A stretch of 23,452 bases of DNA from Verrucomicrobiota bacterium (GTDB lineage: Bacteria; Verrucomicrobiota; Verrucomicrobiia; Chthoniobacterales; JAFAMB01), in contig JAFAVN010000435.1 in the NCBI GenBank assembly GCA_019242435.1, positions 1-23,452 of the forward strand. The letters are read 5' to 3'. The notes under the pieces are model-generated. The model was given only the letters and a program-made list of their open reading frames with translations, had not been told where the DNA came from and did no database searches. Shown here one piece after another: positions 6,268-14,780 of the stretch (position 1 is its first letter; every line of letters begins with the position of its first letter). The position numbers were made by a program, and so were the translations under genes.

Positions 6268-7773
6268 ATGACCACCGCCCAGATCATTCTCGACGCCGAT
6301 TTCACGTTATCTGAACTTGATCCGCGATTGTTTGGCGCCTTTGTCGAGCATCTTGGGCGCTGCGTTTACACCGGCATTTTTGAGCCAGGGCACCCAACGG
6401 CTGACTCGCGTGGTTTCCGGCAGGATGTGCTGAGACTTGTCCAAGAACTTGGCCCTACGACCATCCGCTATCCCGGGGGCAATTTTCTTTCGGGGTATAA
6501 TTGGGAGGATGGCGTCGGTCCGATCGAACAGCGTCCGCGTCGTTTAGATCTGGCGTGGCTCAGCACCGAGACGAATCGGTTCGGCACTAACGAATTCATC
6601 GAGTGGTGTCGCGAAGCCAGGACGGAACCGATGCTGGGCGTAAACCTTGGGACCAGGGGACCGGACGAGGCAAGAAATCTGGTCGAATACTGCAACCATC
6701 CTCGCGGTACTTTCTACAGCGACCTGCGAGGCCGGCACGGTTATCCGGAGCCGCACGGAGTGAAACTGTGGTGCCTGGGCAATGAAATGGACGGGCCCTG
6801 GCAGATAGGCCAGAAGACGGCCGCCGAGTACGGGCGAATCGCCAAAGAAACCGCTAAGGTCATGCGGTTAGTGGATCCGACGATCCAACTGACCGCTTGC
6901 GGTTCGTCGCATCGCGATATGCCGACTTTTGGCGCCTGGGAGTACGAAGTCCTGGAACACACCTTCGATGAGGTAGACTTCTTGTCTTTGCACATGTATT
7001 ACCAGAATCCCTTAAACGATGTACTCGAGTTTCTGGGGAATATCGAGATCATGGACCGGTTCATCAGAGAGGCGGTCGCGGTCGCCGATGCGGTGGCAGC
7101 AAAGCGCCGATCTGCTAAACGGATCATGCTCTCTTTCGACGAATGGAATGTCTGGTATAAGGCTCGCGGCTCCCAATACCAGGAACCGACGGGCTGGCCG
7201 GAGGCGCCGCGTTTGATAGAAGAGGCTTACGAGTTCCAAGACGCACTCATGGTGGGCGGAGCTCTCATTACGCTTATTAACAATGCCGATCGCGTGAAAG
7301 CCGCTTGTTTAGCTCAACTTGTGAACGTTATCGGAGCGATCTTTGCCGATCCAGGTGGGCCGGCCTGGCGGCAAACCATTTTTTATCCATTTAGATTAGC
7401 CAACCAATACGGCCGGGGAACTGTTCTTCGTTCGCAGGTGCGTTCAAAGAGGTACTCGACCAAGACCGCAGGCGATTCCGCTCAGATCCTGGTAGCGCCC
7501 GTTCACAATGAGGGCGAACGGCAAATCGCGCTTTTTGTTCTGAACCGCGGCACAGAAGCACCGACGGAAATCGAGATCAGCTTGCGGGGTTTTCCCGAGA
7601 TCAAACGAGCGCAAGCGGTCGCACTCCAAGGTCACGCTTTGTCGGCGACCAACTCGGCGGGAGACCCCGAGAAAGTCAGCCCGACCGAAAACCCGGAACA
7701 CGACCTGAAGGGTGACCGGCTGATGGCAAAGCTGGAACCGCTTTCCTGGCAAACGATTGTTTTCAATTACTAA
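6268..7773 (+). CDS. abfA: GH51 alpha-L-arabinofuranosidase
   Basis: Releases terminal alpha-L-arabinofuranosyl units from arabinan or arabinoxylan oligosaccharides with retention of configuration. The 501-residue length is typical of intracellular GH51 enzymes, and there is no signal peptide. The opening ELDPRLFGAFVEHLGRCVYT is the family hallmark, followed by TIRYPGGNFLSGYNWEDGVG. The acid/base Glu is E173 in WCLGNEMDGPW and the nucleophile is E292 in LSFDEWNVWY. The C-terminal beta domain begins around residue 390. Three genes for a sugar ABC importer follow on the same strand after 33 nt, so imported arabino-oligosaccharides are probably hydrolysed inside the cell. The ATG has no clear Shine-Dalgarno sequence. 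Confidence 0.93.
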   Translation: MTTAQIILDADFTLSELDPRLFGAFVEHLGRCVYTGIFEPGHPTADSRGFRQDVLRLVQELGPTTIRYPGGNFLSGYNWEDGVGPIEQRPRRLDLAWLSTETNRFGTNEFIEWCREARTEPMLGVNLGTRGPDEARNLVEYCNHPRGTFYSDLRGRHGYPEPHGVKLWCLGNEMDGPWQIGQKTAAEYGRIAKETAKVMRLVDPTIQLTACGSSHRDMPTFGAWEYEVLEHTFDEVDFLSLHMYYQNPLNDVLEFLGNIEIMDRFIREAVAVADAVAAKRRSAKRIMLSFDEWNVWYKARGSQYQEPTGWPEAPRLIEEAYEFQDALMVGGALITLINNADRVKAACLAQLVNVIGAIFADPGGPAWRQTIFYPFRLANQYGRGTVLRSQVRSKRYSTKTAGDSAQILVAPVHNEGERQIALFVLNRGTEAPTEIEISLRGFPEIKRAQAVALQGHALSATNSAGDPEKVSPTENPEHDLKGDRLMAKLEPLSWQTIVFNY

Positions 7774-7806
7774 CTCTGCAAAAATAAACCATCCCCCATA
7801 CCCCCC

Positions 7807-9108
7807 ATGAAAGCAGCATTACTGTGTCTTGCCGTGAGCGCCTTCTCCGGCAGTATCTACGCCGCCACTGAACTCACTTACTGGGATTTCCTTGGTGGCG
7901 GCGACGGTGTTCGCATGAAGCAAATCGTCGAGGAGTTCAATAAGAGCCAAAGCGATATCCACGTGACCGAGTCCACCCTGACCTGGGGTGAACCATTCTA
8001 TACCAAGGTGCATACCGGGGTCGTTTCCGGTCAGACGCCTGACGTGATGACTTATCACCTTTCGCATTTTGCCGCTGGGATTCAGAATAAAGATCTGCGA
8101 CCGATCACGGATGAAGAAATGGCAGCGGCTGGGCTAAAACGATCTGATTTCCAGGACTCGATCGTGCAGCGTTCCTCGGAGCTTAGCAAGACGTTCGGCC
8201 AGAGCGACCAACTTTTTGGAGTGCCGCTCGATATTCACACTTTGGTACTCTACTACAATAAAACCGCGTTGAAGAAGGCCGGGCTCTTGGGAACGGACGG
8301 AAAACCGACCGGAACAGAAGGTATAGACGCATTTAACAAAATGTTGGGGGAGGCAAAAGCCAAAACCCATTTGCTACCGATTGCCGCGTCGACTAACACG
8401 GAGGAACCCGCGTCTTTCTGGCGAATCTGGTATACGATGTTCAGGCAACAAGGGGGCGATTTCTTAAAGGATGGCAAGCTAACCTTGACGGACGTCGAGA
8501 ACCAAGGTGCAAAGTCACTTCAGTATATGGCAGATTGGATGAAGAACGGCTATACGCCCAAAGCCACAAACTATCCATCGGCGGTTGCTCTATTCACCGC
8601 CGGTCGAGCCGTATTCATGATAAACGGTAACTGGGAAGTACCCACGCTGGTGGACCTGGATAAAAATAAGAAACTGACTTTCGAGTATGGCGTGACCGCC
8701 TTTCCCAAACTGTTCGACAATAACGAGACTTGGGCGGATTCCCATCAGTTGGCCATCCCAAACAACCAGAAGAATCCTGCTTCACCGGAAAAGGTCGCCG
8801 CCGCCCTGAAATTTATTGCTTATGTCGTGAAGCAGGTCACCTGGGCAGGTGGCGGTCATATTCCAGCCTATTTACCGGTTCAGCAAAGCGAGGAATACAA
8901 ACAGATGGTGCCAAACAACCAATACAGTGCGCAAGCCGCGAAGCAGGTTAGCCTGGAACCGGCGCTTCCCATGTTCGGTGTTGGCGGCCCCACCTTTGCT
9001 CCGATCAGCAATTTTCTGGTGCCTGCCTGGAACAACCAGATTCCTGTGGACCAGGCTATCAAGCAATTCAATGCCGAGCTACAAAAGTTCGTTCAACAAC
9101 AGGGTTAA
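7807..9108 (+). CDS. ABC transporter periplasmic sugar-binding protein (family 1)
   Basis: A 433-residue extracellular solute-binding protein. The signal peptide MKAALLCLAVSAFSGSIYAA has an AYA-type cleavage site and no lipobox Cys, so the protein should be free in the periplasm. The mature part starts ELTYWDFLGGGDGVRMKQIV, the typical first strand and helix of the maltose-binding-protein class. GRAVFMINGNWEVP in the middle is a common family motif. It lies between the GH51 gene and two permease genes. The likely ligand is an arabinose-containing oligosaccharide, but that rests on context alone. Confidence 0.9.
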   Translation: MKAALLCLAVSAFSGSIYAATELTYWDFLGGGDGVRMKQIVEEFNKSQSDIHVTESTLTWGEPFYTKVHTGVVSGQTPDVMTYHLSHFAAGIQNKDLRPITDEEMAAAGLKRSDFQDSIVQRSSELSKTFGQSDQLFGVPLDIHTLVLYYNKTALKKAGLLGTDGKPTGTEGIDAFNKMLGEAKAKTHLLPIAASTNTEEPASFWRIWYTMFRQQGGDFLKDGKLTLTDVENQGAKSLQYMADWMKNGYTPKATNYPSAVALFTAGRAVFMINGNWEVPTLVDLDKNKKLTFEYGVTAFPKLFDNNETWADSHQLAIPNNQKNPASPEKVAAALKFIAYVVKQVTWAGGGHIPAYLPVQQSEEYKQMVPNNQYSAQAAKQVSLEPALPMFGVGGPTFAPISNFLVPAWNNQIPVDQAIKQFNAELQKFVQQQG

Positions 9109-9144
9109 TCCAAGGCCGCGCCAAAGCGTAGCGGCGATGGGTGT

Positions 9145-10068
9145 TTGAACTCAGTGCAGAGTCTCGCGACAGAAAGTGCTGCCGAGCAGCATCCCGGCCA
9201 GGGACGTAAGCAGAGCCTCCGGCAAAAGCTTGCGCCCTGGCTGTTCGTATTACCGTTTTTCGCGCTATATGTCCTTTTCCTGGCATATCCGGCCATTCGG
9301 GTCTGTTATCTTAGCTTCACTAATTCCGATATCGCCGGCCAAGGGCACTTCATTGGTTTAGATAATTACGTTACCTTATTTCACGATGGCGATTTTTGGG
9401 CATCGGTGGTTCACACTGGTTATTTCGTACTCTTAACCGTGGTGCCCAATACCTTGATGGGGTTTTTGCTGGCGCTGTTGGTGGTACGGCAGAAGCGGTT
9501 GCGATTATTCGTGTTAGCGTGCTTTTTTTTGCCATTCATATTACCGGTAAGCGTCGTTTCCGACACAGCTAACTGGGTTCTCGATCCGAACTTCGGGATT
9601 GTTAATCTCCTGGCCGGCACCAATTTTGCCTGGTTCCAAGACCCGGCGCTAGCAATGCCGGCAGTTGCCGCTGTCACCATTTGGTGGACCGTCGGCCTCA
9701 ACATGTTGCTTTTTATTGCTGGGTTGCAAAATATCCCTCAGGAATATTATGAGGCAGCCGCCATAGACGGAGCAAATCGGTTTCACCGCTTTCTTAACAT
9801 CACCTGTCCGTTAATCTGGCCGGTGGCCAGCCTGGTTTTACTGCTCCAGTTAATCCTGCAGTTCAAAATTTTCGATCAGATCTATCTCTTGACGCTCGGT
9901 GGGCCATTCAATTCGACAGTGGTCGTCTTGCTTTACATGTACCGCCAGGGCTTCCAGCAGGGCAGAGGTGGTTACGCCGCAACCATCGCGCTGATGTTAG
10001 TACTAATTATCATTGTGGTCTCGTTAATTCAGTTTCGCGTGTTGCGCATCAAAAGGGCGTCCCGATGA
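9145..10068 (+). CDS. sugar ABC transporter permease, MalF/LacF-like
   Basis: A 307-residue inner-membrane permease. Six hydrophobic segments start with LFVLPFFALYVLFLAYPAI (about residues 33-51). The cytoplasmic EAA loop, EYYEAAAIDGANRF (EAAAIDGA at 203-210), contacts the ATPase subunit. The chosen start is TTG at 9145, because no in-frame ATG precedes the first membrane segment; GTG at 9154 is an alternative. A four-codon frame (ATG at 9137, stop at 9146-9148) overlaps the TTG and might aid restarting. The gene follows the binding-protein gene after 36 nt and overlaps the next permease gene by ATGA. No ATP-binding subunit gene is present, so a shared MsmX/UgpC-type ATPase encoded elsewhere is likely. 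Confidence 0.9.
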   Translation: MNSVQSLATESAAEQHPGQGRKQSLRQKLAPWLFVLPFFALYVLFLAYPAIRVCYLSFTNSDIAGQGHFIGLDNYVTLFHDGDFWASVVHTGYFVLLTVVPNTLMGFLLALLVVRQKRLRLFVLACFFLPFILPVSVVSDTANWVLDPNFGIVNLLAGTNFAWFQDPALAMPAVAAVTIWWTVGLNMLLFIAGLQNIPQEYYEAAAIDGANRFHRFLNITCPLIWPVASLVLLLQLILQFKIFDQIYLLTLGGPFNSTVVVLLYMYRQGFQQGRGGYAATIALMLVLIIIVVSLIQFRVLRIKRASR

Positions 10069-10895
10069 AAGGAAAGCGGTTCTCCATCCTCGGTGCTCTT
10101 TGTACCTTGCTCACCTTGGCAATGGCTCTCGCCTGGATCTTTCCGATCTATTGGATAACCATCACTTCGCTAAAAACCGAAGACCAGACCATCGTGGTCC
10201 CTCCTTCGTTCTTTCCTTGGCCTCCGATCTTTGATGCGTTCGTTTACGTACTACAGACCAGCCCATTTATTCGCTGGTATATTAACACCATTGTTGTGTC
10301 CGTTACGGTGACGTTCTTCTCCATTCTCTTTGGGTTGATGTGCGGTTACGGGTTGTCCCAACTACGGTTTCCCGGGCGGAATTTGGTTTACACTTCTATT
10401 TTGGTCGGTTTCATGCTGCCGTTCAGTGCATTGGCAGTGCCGCTTTTCATGATGCTGAATCATTTTAAGCTGGTGAATACATTTCCTGGTCTGATATTAC
10501 CGCAGATCGTCGTCCCGCTATCCGTCATCGTTTTCAAACAGTTCTTCGACGATGTACCCCGAGACTTTCGGGACGCTGCTCTAATGGATGGAGCAAGCAA
10601 TTGGCGAATCCTGTTCCGGATTTATCTACCGCTGAACTGGAACATCACCTGGGCCATGGCGATCGTTACCTTTATTGGTACATGGAACAATTTCTTTTGG
10701 CCTCTTATCATTACTAACTCAACACCGATGCTAACCATCCCGGTCGGCATGACCCAGATCCAATTGGCTTACGGCGTCCAGTTTGCCGAGATTTGCGCTA
10801 CGGCAGTCCTGGCATCGATTCCCACAGCGGCGACCTATATTCTTTTCCAGAAAAGGGTGACTCAGGGCGTGATCGCGGTAGCGGGGATTAAGTGA
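10065..10895 (+). CDS. sugar ABC transporter permease, MalG-like
   Basis: A 276-residue permease, partner of the preceding MalF-like protein. The first membrane segment covers roughly residues 8-30 (LGALCTLLTLAMALAWIFPI). TSLKTEDQ follows it, as is usual for MalG homologues. The EAA loop is RDFRDAALMDGASNWRI (DAALMDGA at 170-177). The 4-nt ATGA overlap with the upstream gene indicates translational coupling and equal dosage. It is the last gene of the GH51/ABC cluster, and no terminator is visible. The stop is followed at once by a block of GTGATCG repeats. Confidence 0.92.
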   Translation: MKGKRFSILGALCTLLTLAMALAWIFPIYWITITSLKTEDQTIVVPPSFFPWPPIFDAFVYVLQTSPFIRWYINTIVVSVTVTFFSILFGLMCGYGLSQLRFPGRNLVYTSILVGFMLPFSALAVPLFMMLNHFKLVNTFPGLILPQIVVPLSVIVFKQFFDDVPRDFRDAALMDGASNWRILFRIYLPLNWNITWAMAIVTFIGTWNNFFWPLIITNSTPMLTIPVGMTQIQLAYGVQFAEICATAVLASIPTAATYILFQKRVTQGVIAVAGIK

Positions 10896-10936
10896 TCGGT
10901 GATCGGTGATCTGTAATCAGTGATTACTGTTTACAG
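10891..10936. repeat. GTGATCG tandem words with a palindrome
   Basis: Three degenerate copies of GTGATCG(GT) run into GTAATCAGTGATTAC, a palindrome broken only at its central base. The block starts at the stop codon of the second permease gene. It belongs to the same word class as 3152-3237 and 6119-6220. Confidence 0.7.
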
Positions 10937-10961
10937 GTTTCCCGGAGTGGCCGCTTCGGGA

Positions 10962-11142
10962 TGAGCGGCGGTATCGGCGTATCGACGCAGGGTTAGTAAG
11001 CCAGTCGACACAGTGGACGCAGTGGACGGTGTGGGCGTGAGTTGAAACGAGCGTTCGAACCGATGAGGTGAAAGGCCGGCGGGAGCCTCGGCCATGCCCC
11101 AGACCGTTAAAGACCCAGACGCCGATACGTCGATCAGCGCCG
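10962..11142. repeat. inverted arms of GTATCGGC-type words upstream of dapA
   Basis: The left arm (10962-10990) contains the tandem words GTATCGGC and GTATCGAC. The right arm (11115-11142) contains their complements as GCCGATACGTCGATCAGC. Between them CAGTGGACGCAGTGGACG is another two-copy tandem word. The arms are about 125 nt apart. The whole 298-nt gap before dapA consists of such material. I found no gene, riboswitch or clear promoter in it. Confidence 0.6.
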
Positions 11143-11193
11143 TTCCCAATTTCCCCGTTGAGGACCGGGGCGATCTGCCGTAGAGAACCAAGC

Positions 11194-12069
11194 ATGTTTA
11201 GCGGCGCCTACACTGCCATCGTCACCCCGTTTAAGAATGGTGCTATCGACGAGGAGGCTTATCGAAAACTGATCGATTTTCAGATTGAGAACGGGATCGC
11301 CGGAATTGTGCCGACAGGGTCCACGGGTGAGGCGGCGACCTTGGATGCGGAAGAACATCTCCGGGTGATCCGGATTGCGGTGGAACAGGCTCGAGGGCGC
11401 TGTAAGATCGTTGCAGGGACCGGCTCAAACTCCACTCGGGAAGCAATCGATTTGTCGGTGGAAGCTGCGGCTCTTGGAGTCGACGGTCTTCTTTTGGCCA
11501 GCCCTTATTACAACAAGCCCACCCAAGAGGGAACATATCGGCACTTTAAGGCAATCAGTGACCGGGTAAATACGCCGATCATGCTCTATAATGTTCCGAG
11601 CAGGACAGCCAGCGAGATCGCGGTAGAAACCTGTGTCCGGTTGGTTCGGGATTGCGCGAATATCGTTTCCATCAAAGAAGCAGGAGGAAGCTGCGACCGT
11701 GTCTCTGCGCTGCGCAACGCTTTGCCTCCGAGCTTTACCATTCTTTCGGGCGACGACTCTTTAACGCTGCCCTTTTTGATCATTGGCGCGGTGGGAGTCG
11801 TAAGCGTCGCGTCAAACGTGATACCTAAACAGGTCACAGAAATGGTGAATGGTTTCCTGGCCGGCCGGGCCCAAGAAGCTCGAGATCTGCATCTCCGCTG
11901 GTATCCGATCTTTAAAGATCTATTTATCGAGTCTAATCCAATCCCGGTAAAAGCAGCTCTCAATCTGATGGGCTTGATCCAGGCCGAATACCGTCTGCCG
12001 CTCTGCGAGATGAGTAGCACCAACCTAGACCGCCTGAAGAAAACATTGGCTGCAGCTAAACTAATATGA
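11194..12069 (+). CDS. dapA: 4-hydroxy-tetrahydrodipicolinate synthase
   Basis: Condenses pyruvate with aspartate semialdehyde, the first committed step to diaminopimelate and lysine. The 291-residue protein from the ATG at 11194 (MFSGAYTAIVTPFKNG) matches the family's usual start. The frame is open 126 nt further upstream, but that part encodes Arg/Pro-rich repeat-derived sequence and is rejected. The pyruvate loop is PTGSTGEAATL (41-46). The catalytic Tyr is Y132 in MLYNVPSRT and the Schiff-base Lys is K161 in VSIKEAGG. The stop overlaps the dapB start (ATGA), so consecutive pathway enzymes are translationally coupled. Confidence 0.97.
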   Translation: MFSGAYTAIVTPFKNGAIDEEAYRKLIDFQIENGIAGIVPTGSTGEAATLDAEEHLRVIRIAVEQARGRCKIVAGTGSNSTREAIDLSVEAAALGVDGLLLASPYYNKPTQEGTYRHFKAISDRVNTPIMLYNVPSRTASEIAVETCVRLVRDCANIVSIKEAGGSCDRVSALRNALPPSFTILSGDDSLTLPFLIIGAVGVVSVASNVIPKQVTEMVNGFLAGRAQEARDLHLRWYPIFKDLFIESNPIPVKAALNLMGLIQAEYRLPLCEMSSTNLDRLKKTLAAAKLI

Positions 12070-12797
12070 TCCGGCTCCTGGTGCATGGAGCCAACGGACG
12101 GCTGGGCCGGGTCATTGTGGAGATAGCCAAGACCGAAGCGAACTTCGCGGTGACCCGCGCTACTCGCGAGGATTCCCCGGACAAACTGATCGGTGCTGCC
12201 GATGTGGTCGTAGATGTAAGCGCCGCGGCTGCCACGGTCAAGCTGGCCCAGATCTGCGCCGAAACCGAGAAACCACTCGTAGTCGGTACGACAGGGCATA
12301 ACCACGCTCAATTGGAAGCGTTACGTCAAGCCTCCGCGTACTGCCCGCTGATGTTAGCGCCAAACTTCAGTGTGGGGGTAAACCTGCTTTATTGGTTGGC
12401 CGAATTGACTGCTAAAGCGTTAGGCGAGAATTTTGATGTAGAGATTATCGAGTGGCATCACCGGTTGAAGAAAGATGCACCGAGTGGCACCGCGAAAAAG
12501 TTAGCTGAGACGATCGCCACCGCCCGGCAGTTAAGTTATGAGCAACACGCACGGCATGGCCGGACAGGAGTGGTGGGTGAACGGTCCCGCGACGAAATTG
12601 GGGTTCATGCGGTCCGCGGTGGAGACATTGTCGGTGAGCATACCGTTGTCTTCGCCGGTCCGGGAGAGCGAATCGAACTGACCCATAAAGCATCGAGCCG
12701 GGAGACATTTGCTCGAGGAGCACTGCGAGCAGCAAGCTGGATCGTCGGACGAGCGCCGGGTTTGTATGAGATGCGTGACATCCTGGGGCTGGAGTAA
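12066..12797 (+). CDS. dapB: 4-hydroxy-tetrahydrodipicolinate reductase
   Basis: Reduces the DapA product with NAD(P)H in diaminopimelate/lysine synthesis. The 243 residues include the nucleotide-binding loop HGANGRLGR (GANGRLG at 8-14) and VVGTTGHN (GTTG at 74-77). The catalytic and substrate-binding signature is EWHHRLKKDAPSGTA: H131-H132, K135-K136 and the SGT loop. APNFSVGVNLL (98-108) is also typical. It overlaps dapA by 4 nt. The gap after it, before folK, is filled by a large inverted repeat. Confidence 0.97.
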   Translation: MIRLLVHGANGRLGRVIVEIAKTEANFAVTRATREDSPDKLIGAADVVVDVSAAAATVKLAQICAETEKPLVVGTTGHNHAQLEALRQASAYCPLMLAPNFSVGVNLLYWLAELTAKALGENFDVEIIEWHHRLKKDAPSGTAKKLAETIATARQLSYEQHARHGRTGVVGERSRDEIGVHAVRGGDIVGEHTVVFAGPGERIELTHKASSRETFARGALRAASWIVGRAPGLYEMRDILGLE

Positions 12798-12853
12798 AGT
12801 GACTGGTGATTAGTAATTTTATGGAACGAAAAGAACGCCGGCGAACGCCGCGA

Positions 12854-13084
12854 AACCCAGCGCGACGGAGGGGAGCCGCTTTGTGGGCCGCCAATTCCAT
12901 TGTTTGGATAACAGGCGGCTCCCGGGAATGGTCAAAGGTGTTGCAGGTACCAGCAGTGCGACTCAAATAGGAAAAGCGCGCCCAACGGGTTGACGGCAAC
13001 CGCTGGCTTGTTCCCGGGAGCCGCCCGCTTGTCGCATATAGAACTTCGCGCCGACAAAGCGGCTCCCCTGCATCGCGCTGGGTT
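12854..13084. repeat. large imperfect inverted repeat between dapB and folK
   Basis: The arms are 12854-12928 and 13011-13084, with an 82-nt spacer. Each end of the arms is highly conserved. The outer block reads AACCCAGCGCGA, then GGGGAGCCGCTTTGT (perfect over 15 nt). The inner block is GGCGGCTCCCGGGAA (perfect over 15 nt). The middle 25-30 nt of the arms differ. Beyond the arms, words like GGTGATTAG (about 12806) and ACCACCAATCAG (about 13101) add a weaker outer pairing. The 321-nt gap carries no other gene. The element could form a long cruciform or RNA hairpin and may separate dapAB from folK-panB expression. Confidence 0.85.
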
Positions 13085-13118
13085 CTTAGTGATTCACGCG
13101 AACCACCAATCAGTGCGT

Positions 13119-13625
13119 ATGCGAGCAGGGATCGCTCTAGGATCGAATATCGGCGACAGGCTAAGTCACCTTCGGGCGGCTTATCGAGAAGTGGCCGGCT
13201 TGAGCGCTGATTCGAGCGCCGTGAAACGCTCGTCCATTTATCAGACCACACCGGTCGACTCCCCGCCTGGAGCTCAATTGTACTTGAACGCAGTTATGGA
13301 AATCGAGTTTAGCAGGCCGGCAATTGTTTTGCTCGATGCTTTGATAAGCATAGAGCGATCGTTGGGGCGGCCCTCTAGGCGCCCAAGGAATGCACCGCGC
13401 ATCATCGATCTGGATCTCCTTTACCTCGGCAACCTTACTCTGAACAGTCCCGAGATAATTATCCCCCACCCGAGGCTCACTCGCAGACGATTTGTCCTCG
13501 AGCCACTGACCGAAATCGCGCCGGATCTGATACTGCCGGGCGCGATGGTTTCCATCAGGACCTTGCTAGCCGATTTGCAAAGCGAAGAGGAAGTAACGAG
13601 AATTCCGGAAGAGCTTTCTGTATGA
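13119..13625 (+). CDS. folK: 6-hydroxymethyl-7,8-dihydropterin pyrophosphokinase
   Basis: Transfers pyrophosphate from ATP to 6-hydroxymethyl-dihydropterin in folate synthesis. From the ATG at 13119 it is 168 residues, a normal length, starting MRAGIALGSNIGDRLSHL, the family opening. The frame is open to 12990, but the extra 43 codons run through the inverted repeat and are not coding. The HPPK signature APRIIDLDLLYLG (92-104) carries the Mg-binding Asp pair. IIIPHPRLTRRRFVLEPL is the usual C-terminal stretch. The stop overlaps the panB start by ATGA. Pairing a folate gene with a pantothenate gene fits, because PanB uses methylene-tetrahydrofolate. Confidence 0.96.
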   Translation: MRAGIALGSNIGDRLSHLRAAYREVAGLSADSSAVKRSSIYQTTPVDSPPGAQLYLNAVMEIEFSRPAIVLLDALISIERSLGRPSRRPRNAPRIIDLDLLYLGNLTLNSPEIIIPHPRLTRRRFVLEPLTEIAPDLILPGAMVSIRTLLADLQSEEEVTRIPEELSV

Positions 13626-14386
13626 CGGATCGCATTACGCCCGAGGTCGTTCGCAACGCAAAAGGTCAAGGCATCACGGCGCTAACCGCTTACGACTATC
13701 CTACGGCACGCCTGCTCGACGAAGCTGGGATCGACGTATTACTGGTTGGTGACTCACTTGGGATGGTCATATTAGGCTTGCCGGACACTACCGGTGTCGT
13801 TCTGGAGGATATCGTACACCATCTGCAGGCGGTTCGTCGCGGCGCCAGTCGAGCACTGGTGGTAGCAGATCTGCCGATCGCAACCTATCGGACTCCGGAA
13901 GAGGCGGTCAGCAATGCGCGAAGCTTAGCGAAAGCCGGAGCAGATGCCGTCAAGTTAGAAGGGGGCTCTGCCTGCGCAGAACAGATTCGAGCTATTATAG
14001 ACACGGGCATTCCGGTGATGGCTCACCTTGGATTGCTTCCTCAACACATCCAGGAAGAGGGCGGATACAAGATCAAAGGAAAGACGGAGGCGGATCGGGA
14101 ATTTCTATTGGAGGAGGCCCGAGTTGTCGAGAAAGCCGGCGCGTTTGCCGTTGTTTTGGAACTGGTTTTCCCGAAGACCAGTGGTGAGATCACCCGAGCA
14201 ATTTCTATCCCTACGATCGGTATCGGGTCCGGTTCGCAGTGTGATGGGCAGATTCTGGTTATCCATGATCTGGTTGGGTATTCGCCGTGGTTTATTCCGA
14301 AGCATGTTCGTCCGGAGGCGGAGGTCGGCAATACGATCAACCGGGCAGCGCGGGCGTTTATCGCCAAGGTCAAAAGACACGAGTAG
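13622..14386 (+). CDS. panB: ketopantoate hydroxymethyltransferase
   Basis: Transfers a hydroxymethyl group from methylene-tetrahydrofolate to alpha-ketoisovalerate, the first step of the pantothenate branch towards coenzyme A. It has 254 residues. The metal-binding residues are D44 in LLVGDSLGMV, D83 in VVADLPIATY and E113 in AVKLEGGS. IPVMAHLGLLPQH and IGIGSGSQCDGQILV are strong family motifs. It overlaps folK by 4 nt. panC, often next to panB, is not in the window, and the following 394 nt hold no gene. Confidence 0.97.
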   Translation: MTDRITPEVVRNAKGQGITALTAYDYPTARLLDEAGIDVLLVGDSLGMVILGLPDTTGVVLEDIVHHLQAVRRGASRALVVADLPIATYRTPEEAVSNARSLAKAGADAVKLEGGSACAEQIRAIIDTGIPVMAHLGLLPQHIQEEGGYKIKGKTEADREFLLEEARVVEKAGAFAVVLELVFPKTSGEITRAISIPTIGIGSGSQCDGQILVIHDLVGYSPWFIPKHVRPEAEVGNTINRAARAFIAKVKRHE

Positions 14387-14780
14387 GGCGTGTGGTGCCG
14401 ACGGCCCAGCGCCGGCAGGGGGAGGCTCCAGCTCAACCGAACAATGTTCGCAGGGCCAGAGGAGTGCTTTTTAACCCTTCGTGTGCTGCACCAAGAAACT
14501 GCCGACCGGGTTCCCAAGTATTGTGATTCCGTGTGGGCCGCTGCTCAAAACGCGCCGCGTGCAATCCGATCGGTTTGCTATCGGGAAACGATACATCCTG
14601 GACAAACGGCTCGGCAGTCCAGGGTGTAACTGAATCCGTACTCGAAGCGGTTTGACTGCTCCGAACAGGATTCCAGGCCTTGACGGAGCCTCGCCCTACC
14701 GATCTTAGGCCGCCCATGCGAAGCGACGGGGCGTAGTTTTCGCCTCGCTGGTGATAGGCTCAGATACGCCAATATCCAAA
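14387..14780. other. gene-free gap between convergent panB and accA
   Basis: No frame in this 394-nt gap has a plausible start, ribosome binding site or family resemblance. A 12-nt stem lies at 14592-14603 (TACATCCTGGAC) and 14617-14628 (GTCCAGGGTGTA), with one G-T pair and a 13-nt loop. It has no T-run and could still serve as a weak bidirectional terminator. CCTCGCCCTACC-type GC-rich words near 14690-14700 resemble other GGAGCC-containing intergenic sequence here. I see no RNA gene. Confidence 0.6.

Noticed and set aside
11045..11075. tRNA-like GGTTCGAAC on the complement strand
   Set aside because: The flanking bases do not form a T-stem, and no acceptor or anticodon arm is present.
11068..11193. 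42-codon N-terminal extension of dapA
   Set aside because: It encodes Arg/Pro-rich sequence from the repeat region and goes beyond the normal DapA N-terminus.
10896..11193. Lysine riboswitch upstream of dapA
   Set aside because: I could not find the conserved core or helices. The gap is explained by tandem and inverted words.
12990..13118. 43-codon N-terminal extension of folK
   Set aside because: It runs through the right arm of the large inverted repeat. The family start MRAGIALGSNIGD is at 13119.
12445..13251. 268-codon leftward frame across the dapB-folK junction
   Set aside because: It is antisense to dapB and folK, passes through the inverted repeat, and has no recognisable domain.
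14387..14780. Remnant of panC after panB
   Set aside because: No frame shows PanC motifs such as the HIGH-like site. The gap looks non-coding.
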